From Spirochaetaceae bacterium (GTDB lineage: Bacteria > Spirochaetota > Spirochaetia > SZUA-6 > RPPD01): DNA of 8,681 bases. Within the stretch, counting starts at the first letter, position 1. Every line of letters starts with the position of its first letter. The position numbers and the translations under genes are program-made. The stretch lies in assembly GCA_003818675.1 (NCBI GenBank), contig RPPD01000061.1:1-8681 (forward strand). Direction: 5' to 3'. Under the pieces are notes generated by a model. The model made no database searches, had not been told where the DNA came from, and saw only the letters and a list, made by a program, of their open reading frames with translations. Shown piece after piece: positions 1 to 3,871 of the stretch.

Positions 1-72
1 AATATTCTCGCTTCTTTTGTTGAGAGTGCCGCCAGCTACTACAGGGATATTCTTGATCTTTTTAATCAATGA
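1..72 (+). CDS. C-terminal end of an unidentified upstream gene (partial)
   Basis: The first frame is open from the window edge to a TGA at 70-72 and encodes 23 residues, ending in YYRDILDLFNQ. The fragment is hydrophilic and helix-like, with no transmembrane segment and no recognisable motif. In MCE operons the gene before the MCE protein is often the ABC ATPase (MlaF-like), so by position this could be that tail, but the residues do not show it. The second frame is also open across the same stretch (to TAA 134-136), but it is the reading frame of the following MCE gene upstream of its in-frame stop. I prefer the first frame because a promoter-like pair follows its stop. Confidence in this choice is modest. 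Confidence 0.4.
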   Translation, partial: NILASFVESAASYYRDILDLFNQ

Positions 73-73
73 G

Positions 74-103
74 TTGGTTGTAAAAATGCAAAAGCTGTAT
101 TAT
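74..103 (+). promoter_or_regulatory. Possible promoter before the MCE gene
   Basis: TTGGTT at 74-79 and TATTAT at 98-103 are separated by 18 bases, a fair sigma-70-type pair (4/6 and 5/6 matches). A transcript would start near 110, about 30 bases before the MCE ATG. The region is AT-rich, so a chance match is possible, and the MCE gene may equally be transcribed from further upstream. Confidence 0.3.
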
Positions 104-139
104 GATATTAATGAAAACACCATAGGAATGAAATAAAAC

Positions 140-1093
140 ATGAAATTCGGTATCAGGTATGCTGACAAAATAGTCGGTCTTTTCATATTGCTCGCACTTG
201 TATGCCTGATCATTATTATCATTGTGCTTGGAGCGAACCAGCACTGGTTTTCCAAAAACTGGGTCCACTTCACCCGCTTCGAAACAGCCAAGGGTTTGAC
301 AAGGGGCATGCCTATCACCTACAAAGGCTTTGAAATCGGGAGAATTGCCTCCACCAGGCTGGACGAGAACAGCCAGGTGGAAGCTAAATATTATATATAT
401 GACGAATACCATTCGAAGGTGACAGAAAACTCGGTTATAGAGCTTGCTTCCAGTCCCCTTGGAAGCTCCATGTTATTCTATCCTGGGAATACCTCGACTG
501 AACCCATGCCAGAAGAAGCATACATTCCTTCCAGGAATTCAGAAGAAGGAAGGGCAATATACGCACTGCAGCTCGCGGAATTCCCTGAAAAGAGCGAAGA
601 TACCATCTCTTCAATCATGGCGAATGTTGACGAAATCACTGCAGGCATAAATAAACTTCTACAAGACAATGCGCAGGAACTTGACACAATGGTCAAGAGT
701 CTTTCCGCTGTGACATATGACCTGAGCCAGGCCACACAGGGGCGCGGTTCAGGACCCATAGCGCTCACGCTAAGAAATATAGAAATGCATACACGTGATA
801 TAAACGGACTCATACCCAAATTGCTTGACCCGACAGGTAACGAGGTCTACCCTGCCATACAGAAAATGCTCAAGGACATAGACTATATTGTCAATGACTT
901 GAAAAAATTCTCGACATTCCTTTCCGGGACAACGCCCCAGATCACGGGCATCCTTGAACAGGGACGTGACGCCCTGGACATGGGCAAGGATGTACTTGAG
1001 GGCCTTAAAAACAACCCGCTTCTTTCAGGCGGCATAACAGAGAAGCCCACACAGCCATCTACCATCAGAAGTTTCAGGGATGAGGCTTTTTAA
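140..1093 (+). CDS. MCE-domain (MlaD-like) protein, lipid ABC transporter substrate-binding subunit
   Basis: Predicted 317-residue protein anchored in the inner membrane with its body in the periplasm. Proteins of this family (MlaD/Mce) carry phospholipids or other hydrophobic substrates between the membranes together with an MlaE-type permease and MlaF-type ATPase, neither of which is visible here. Residues 10-31 form one very hydrophobic helix (run of Ile 24-28). The MCE domain follows at about 38-118, with the typical GLTRGMPITYKGFEIGRI core at 52-69 and a strand-rich part ending near SSPLGSSMLFYPG. After about residue 145 the protein is mostly helical (repeated Leu/Ile heptad-like spacing to about 290), consistent with oligomeric coiled-coil needles seen in longer MCE proteins. 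It has one MCE domain but is much longer than E. coli MlaD (about 180). The ATG at 140 follows an in-frame stop at 134-136; AGGA at 124-127 is a rather distant ribosome site. The stop TAA overlaps the next ATG by one base. Confidence 0.85.
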   Translation: MKFGIRYADKIVGLFILLALVCLIIIIIVLGANQHWFSKNWVHFTRFETAKGLTRGMPITYKGFEIGRIASTRLDENSQVEAKYYIYDEYHSKVTENSVIELASSPLGSSMLFYPGNTSTEPMPEEAYIPSRNSEEGRAIYALQLAEFPEKSEDTISSIMANVDEITAGINKLLQDNAQELDTMVKSLSAVTYDLSQATQGRGSGPIALTLRNIEMHTRDINGLIPKLLDPTGNEVYPAIQKMLKDIDYIVNDLKKFSTFLSGTTPQITGILEQGRDALDMGKDVLEGLKNNPLLSGGITEKPTQPSTIRSFRDEAF

Positions 1094-2052
1094 TGAAAAA
1101 AAATGCGCTTCTTGCATCAATTGCAGTCTTTCTGCTTTTTATAACAGCCTGCTCCTCTGCGCCTGACCAGCCAGAGGATGTCCTGGCAAAGAAAAACCTT
1201 GCAGCGGAATATTCCAAGTCCGGGAATGATTATTTCAGCCAGGGTCTATATGATCGGGCTCTTGAGTTTTTTAATCTGGCGCTTAATCACAATGTTGCAG
1301 TTGATAATGTTCCAGGAATAGTCCAGTCCTACAATTCAATTGGAAGCGTCTATATGGCTCAAGGATATACGGACAAGGCAATGCAGCACTTCGAGCAGGC
1401 TCATTTAATAGCGCAGCGCATTAACAACCCCGTGCTCCTGGCCCAATCGGCTACCAAAATAGGCGAGGTTTATTTTAAAAATAATGACCTTCCCACTGCA
1501 AAACAGTATTTTACAGAAGCCCTTCAATATGAAAACCGTGGCATTCCGGAGGAAGATCTCGCAATCCTGTATCATGACATGGGCTCTGTACAAAAACGTC
1601 TTGGAGAGAGGTCACAGGCCAGGAAATATATAGAACAGGCACTCCATATCAATCTCAGGCTCAAACGGTATGAGGAGGTCGCCACAAATTACTACATGCT
1701 TGCCTCCCTTTACTCGGAAAACGAGAACTATGTCAAGGCTATTGAACTCGCGCTCCTGGCGCTTGAAAATGATAAAAAAGTGGAAAACTCATTAGGTATT
1801 GCCAAGGATTATTTCGCCCTTGGTCTTATCTCGCGGAAACAGGAAAAATTTGCAGAAGCCTTCGACTATTTCAAGAAAACCTATGAGATATACCAGGCTT
1901 TGAAATCCCTGTATCCTACACTTTCAATTGAGATAGAAATCAAATCCCTTCTTGAACAGCTTGTACAAACCGCCAAAGACATGGACAATCAGAATGATGT
2001 TCAGCGCTATACGCGTGAACTTGATTATTTCATGCGCAGGATTGCCCAGTGA
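1093..2052 (+). CDS. TPR-repeat lipoprotein
   Basis: Predicted 319-residue lipoprotein. The N-terminus MKKNALLASIAVFLLFITAC is a lipoprotein signal peptide with a lipobox ending at Cys20, so the mature protein should be lipid-anchored and face the periplasm. The rest is about six tetratricopeptide repeats, at roughly 38-67, 77-107, 117-147, 157-187, 198-228 and 239-270. They show the pattern of small residue at position 8, Tyr/Phe at 11 and Ala at 20 (for example YNSIGSVYMAQGYTDKAMQHFEQA). The spacing with about 10 extra residues between units resembles the longer 40-residue TPR type. TPR lipoproteins are scaffolds for protein complexes; the direct partner is unknown, but the overlapping MCE gene upstream makes a role in assembling or tethering the lipid-transport machine a reasonable inference. 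Its ATG shares a base with the MCE stop, with GAGG at 1082-1085 as ribosome site, so translation is probably coupled. Confidence 0.8.
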   Translation: MKKNALLASIAVFLLFITACSSAPDQPEDVLAKKNLAAEYSKSGNDYFSQGLYDRALEFFNLALNHNVAVDNVPGIVQSYNSIGSVYMAQGYTDKAMQHFEQAHLIAQRINNPVLLAQSATKIGEVYFKNNDLPTAKQYFTEALQYENRGIPEEDLAILYHDMGSVQKRLGERSQARKYIEQALHINLRLKRYEEVATNYYMLASLYSENENYVKAIELALLALENDKKVENSLGIAKDYFALGLISRKQEKFAEAFDYFKKTYEIYQALKSLYPTLSIEIEIKSLLEQLVQTAKDMDNQNDVQRYTRELDYFMRRIAQ

Positions 2053-2663
2053 AGTTCATTGCCATTCTAAGATTCTCAGTAATAGTTATAGCAACTATTG
2101 TTGTGCTCGCTCTTATATCCGCTGTTATTGTGTATCCACTCTGGTTTTCTTCCCAGGCAGACAGTGATTTCTTTGCCATGGCAACTATTTCAAGTGTGAT
2201 AGTTTTAGTCAGTATTCTCTTCATTTTCCGGCTTTTTCGATCGATAAAAGAAACAAGGGCAGATGAATTCTATAATAAGCTTTTCAAAATCTTCCTATTC
2301 CTCGGCTTTGGCTCTATCCAGGCACTTTTTGCCTGTGCTTTCATTCTTGCACTTATTACCTGGACATCTCCTGAACTGTATTCGTCCATTCCTTTCATTT
2401 TTGCAGGCATCTTTTTCATCTTCTCTGCAGCTATCCTTCTTTTATCCCTCAAAAAACAGAATCTCCTCAAGACTGGCGGATTTTGGGTCTTTTGCTCACT
2501 CAACCTGGTTCATGCATTTTTCTGGAGTGTCGCTCTGCTTTCAAGAGGATATTTCATTGATGCTGCCATCGCAGCAGCTGGAATCTCCGGGACGCTGGTG
2601 GTGACGCTGTATGGCAATAAGCTTTTTGATAAAAAAACCGGGCTTTCACACCCTTCTGCTTAG
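2049..2663 (+). CDS. Six-helix integral membrane protein of unknown function
   Basis: Predicted 204-residue membrane protein that I do not recognise. The start is GTG at 2049, which overlaps the TGA of the TPR gene (GTGA); AGGA at 2038-2041 sits seven bases before it. About six hydrophobic segments are visible at roughly residues 5-30, 44-63, 80-105, 112-133, 143-165 and 168-190, with short basic loops (for example RLFRSIKETR after segment 2 and SLKKQN after segment 4) that suggest which ends lie in the cytoplasm. There is no catalytic or transport motif that I can name. The size and helix count could fit a small envelope-assembly protein. Its tight coupling on both sides (4 bases upstream, 53 bases downstream) argues that it works with the lipoprotein or the peptidase. 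Confidence 0.7.
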   Translation: MKFIAILRFSVIVIATIVVLALISAVIVYPLWFSSQADSDFFAMATISSVIVLVSILFIFRLFRSIKETRADEFYNKLFKIFLFLGFGSIQALFACAFILALITWTSPELYSSIPFIFAGIFFIFSAAILLLSLKKQNLLKTGGFWVFCSLNLVHAFFWSVALLSRGYFIDAAIAAAGISGTLVVTLYGNKLFDKKTGLSHPSA

Positions 2664-3534
2664 CTTTTTCTTTTTACCTCTTGTTTTTTTATTCAGCGAC
2701 TATCCAAGAATCAGTCTTCTGACCAGCAGAGACGTTCTCTTTGCCCAGCTTCAGAACGAAATTCTCCAGTATCACCGGGCAACAGCAAGAAACAGCAGGG
2801 CGGAAGTGCCCAGTCTGAAGATTTTCGAGTACACACCCTGTCCTTCTGACACACTTTTCTCTCTGGCAGCAAGGTTAAATATTCCCTATGACACTCTCGC
2901 TACACTAAATCGCGTACCAACTTCCATGGAATTCTCCGGAAAACAGAAAATACTCATTCCCAACATCCCCGGCATATTCGTACCTTCCCAGCCTGACAAC
3001 CCCCTTGAGGAAATAATGATTTCCTGGCGAAATGATCCATCACTCACTTCGCAGAAAGTCATTGTTGTAAACGGTGAAATAAAAATTCTCTTTAATTTCT
3101 ATCCTGGACTGCGTTTTCATAATGTAGAAAGAGCATACTTTTTGAGAATTCTCTTCAGGTTGCCCATTGATAACCCTGTGAAAACATCCTCTTATGGCAG
3201 TCGCAGGGATCCATTTTCCGGGGGAAATAGCTTCCATTCCGGAATAGATCTGGGTGCTCCTGTCGGAACTCCTGTTCTTGCCGCAAGAGATGGTACTGTC
3301 ACCTTTTGTGGATATAATGAAATCCTTGGCAATTATATTATCATTTCACATTCCGGAGGCTATGAGACCGTTTATGGTCATTTAAGTGCTTTTCTTGTGG
3401 CAACAGGGTCCAAAATCCAGACAGGAACCATCATCGGTCGCGTCGGAATGACAGGAAGAACCACTGGCCCACATCTTCATTTTGAAATAAGACAAAAAGG
3501 GGTCGCAACTGACCCGGAAAACCTCCTCCCCTGA
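2611..3534 (+). CDS. LysM and M23 (LytM-like) peptidoglycan endopeptidase
   Basis: Predicted 307-residue secreted or membrane-tethered zinc metallopeptidase that would cut peptide bridges in peptidoglycan. A hydrophobic segment at 12-28 serves as signal peptide or anchor. A LysM-like sugar-binding module lies at about 71-117 (CPSDTLFSLAARLNIPYDTL, then LIPN). The M23 domain covers about 190-307. All expected zinc ligands are present: His209 and Asp213 in FHSGIDLGAP, and His290 in HLHFE with the catalytic-type His288; YGHL is also conserved. Catalytic activity is therefore likely, unlike degenerate LytM activators such as EnvC. The ATG at 2611 lies inside the preceding membrane-protein gene (53-base overlap) and has a GGTGG/GGTGA stretch at about 2597-2604. 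An in-frame TTG at 2626 would give a more classic signal peptide (MIKKPGFHTLLLSFFF), so the start is uncertain by five codons. Confidence 0.9.
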   Translation: MAISFLIKKPGFHTLLLSFFFLPLVFLFSDYPRISLLTSRDVLFAQLQNEILQYHRATARNSRAEVPSLKIFEYTPCPSDTLFSLAARLNIPYDTLATLNRVPTSMEFSGKQKILIPNIPGIFVPSQPDNPLEEIMISWRNDPSLTSQKVIVVNGEIKILFNFYPGLRFHNVERAYFLRILFRLPIDNPVKTSSYGSRRDPFSGGNSFHSGIDLGAPVGTPVLAARDGTVTFCGYNEILGNYIIISHSGGYETVYGHLSAFLVATGSKIQTGTIIGRVGMTGRTTGPHLHFEIRQKGVATDPENLLP

Positions 3535-3537
3535 ATC

Positions 3538-3563
3538 CAAAAAGCCGTTTTTGCCCTTTTTTT
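3538..3563 (+). terminator. Weak terminator candidate after the M23 gene
   Basis: CAAAAA at 3538-3543 and TTTTTG at 3548-3553 can pair around a GCCG loop, followed by CCC and seven Ts (3557-3563). The stem is almost entirely A-U, so it would be weak. A 10-base direct repeat TTTTTGCCCT (3548-3557 and 3559-3568) lies in the same place. It is in the right position to end the left operon, but the structure alone is not convincing. Confidence 0.3.
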
Positions 3564-3589
3564 GCCCTGAAACAAACTAAAACTTCCAT

Positions 3590-3618
3590 TTGACGAATAA
3601 TGAATCTACTGGTATAAT
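3590..3618 (+). promoter_or_regulatory. Strong extended -10 promoter
   Basis: TTGACG (3590-3595), a 17-base spacer and TATAAT (3613-3618) preceded by TGG (3610-3612) form a near-consensus sigma-70-type promoter with an extended -10 element. The DNA upstream of -35 is AT-rich. Start of transcription should be near 3625. It is the best promoter match I noticed in the window and lies about 250 bases before the PBP start, with a terminator in between. Confidence 0.8.
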
Positions 3619-3675
3619 AAAGACATAAATCGAAAATATCTCCAGGCGTTTTAAAAATGTTTTTTTGTTGAGTAC

Positions 3676-3714
3676 TTTGTCAAAAAATGCCTGCTGGAGC
3701 ATGTTTTTGACAAA
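3676..3714 (+). repeat. Inverted repeat / 16-bp hairpin in the leader RNA
   Basis: TTTGTCAAAAAATGC (3676-3690) and GCATGTTTTTGACAAA (3699-3714) are reverse complements except for one extra base (G3703), with an 8-base loop. As RNA this is a 16-bp hairpin. As DNA it is a near-palindrome carrying TTGTCA and TTGACA half-sites and could bind a dimeric regulator. No T-run follows that would make it a terminator on the + strand. Confidence 0.75.
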
Positions 3715-3734
3715 AAAATAAAATATGTGTTAAT
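3707..3734 (+). promoter_or_regulatory. Possible second, internal promoter
   Basis: TTGACA (3707-3712, perfect -35) lies 16 bases before GTTAAT (3729-3734, 4/6), with TG at 3726-3727 giving an extended -10 form. A transcript would begin near 3741 and keep only the C-rich-loop hairpin and the terminator (about 105 bases). The weak -10 and the AT-rich context make this tentative; the TTGACA is also part of the inverted repeat. Confidence 0.25.
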
Positions 3735-3762
3735 GATTTTTTTGATAAGACGATAATAAAGG

Positions 3763-3813
3763 TGTCGGTACAAATATAGTTCCCCTCCCAGTTTACTATA
3801 TTCACCGACGCTA
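3763..3813 (+). promoter_or_regulatory. Hairpin with CCCCTCCC loop
   Basis: The stem has an outer part of 8 pairs (GTGTCGGT with ACCGACGC, one G-U) and an inner part of 7 pairs (AATATAG with CTATATT), separated by a small internal loop. The 16-base apical loop holds CCCCTCCC (3782-3789), a sequence complementary to Shine-Dalgarno motifs. C-rich unpaired loops of this kind are used by several known bacterial small RNAs to block ribosome sites; that function is inferred here only from sequence. Confidence 0.55.
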
Positions 3814-3815
3814 AA

Positions 3816-3846
3816 GAGGCTGGCGCAAGTCAGCCTCATTTTTTTT
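3816..3846 (+). terminator. Intrinsic terminator upstream of the PBP gene
   Basis: GAGGCTGGC (3816-3824) and GTCAGCCTC (3829-3837) form a 9-bp stem (one G-U) closed by a GCAA tetraloop, followed by A and eight Ts (3839-3846). This is a textbook rho-independent terminator on the + strand. It ends about 25 bases before the likely PBP start, so PBP expression needs readthrough of it, an internal start, or regulated antitermination. No clear anti-terminator pairing of the stem arms was found by eye. Confidence 0.88.
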
Positions 3847-3860
3847 GAATGAACCCTTCC

Positions 3861-3866
3861 GGAGAG
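3861..3866 (+). promoter_or_regulatory. Ribosome binding site deciding the PBP start
   Basis: GGAGAG lies five bases before TTG 3872, the only candidate start in this region with a well-spaced Shine-Dalgarno. It sits just past the terminator U-run, so it belongs only to readthrough transcripts. Its GGAG can pair with CTCC in the C-rich loop (3785-3788), four bases only. Confidence 0.6.
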
Positions 3867-3871
3867 CCTTC

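Larger units (their letters stand above)
3625..3846 (+). ncRNA. Candidate small RNA or attenuated 5' leader of the PBP gene
   Basis: The stretch from the predicted start of the strong promoter to the end of an intrinsic terminator is about 222 bases with no credible ORF. Three structured parts are visible. Hairpin A, 3676-3690 with 3699-3714, is 16 bp with one bulged G and a CTGCTGGA loop. Hairpin B, about 3763-3813, pairs GTGTCGGT with ACCGACGC and AATATAG with CTATATT around a 16-base loop containing CCCCTCCC. The terminator closes it at 3816-3846. The 5' segment CTCCAG (3640-3645) can pair with CTGGAG (3694-3699), overlapping the hairpin A loop, so alternative folds or a pseudoknot are possible. 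I do not recognise a known RNA family: the ends are not complementary as in 6S RNA, and there is no tmRNA, SRP or RNase P hallmark. It may be a stand-alone regulator or a leader whose readthrough controls the PBP. Confidence 0.6.

Noticed and set aside
2..136. Second open frame at the left edge ending in a hydrophobic stretch (LIFLINELVV)
   Set aside because: It is the MCE reading frame upstream of an in-frame TAA at 134-136. It could be a gene tail, but the first frame with a promoter-like pair after its stop is preferred; not certain.
478..819. Minus-strand ORFs of 60-130 codons inside the MCE, PBP, ParB-like and ligase genes
   Set aside because: They lie antisense to clearly coding genes with conserved motifs, lack ribosome sites and resemble no domain.
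3548..3568. Tandem TTTTTGCCCT direct repeat as a mobile-element or attachment site
   Set aside because: Only two short copies in a T-rich stretch, with no integrase, tRNA or element ends near; probably chance or part of a weak terminator.
3625..3846. 6S RNA, tmRNA, SRP RNA or RNase P RNA
   Set aside because: The 5' and 3' ends are not complementary to form the long 6S stem, there is no tRNA-like domain or tag frame, and no SRP or RNase P core motifs were seen.
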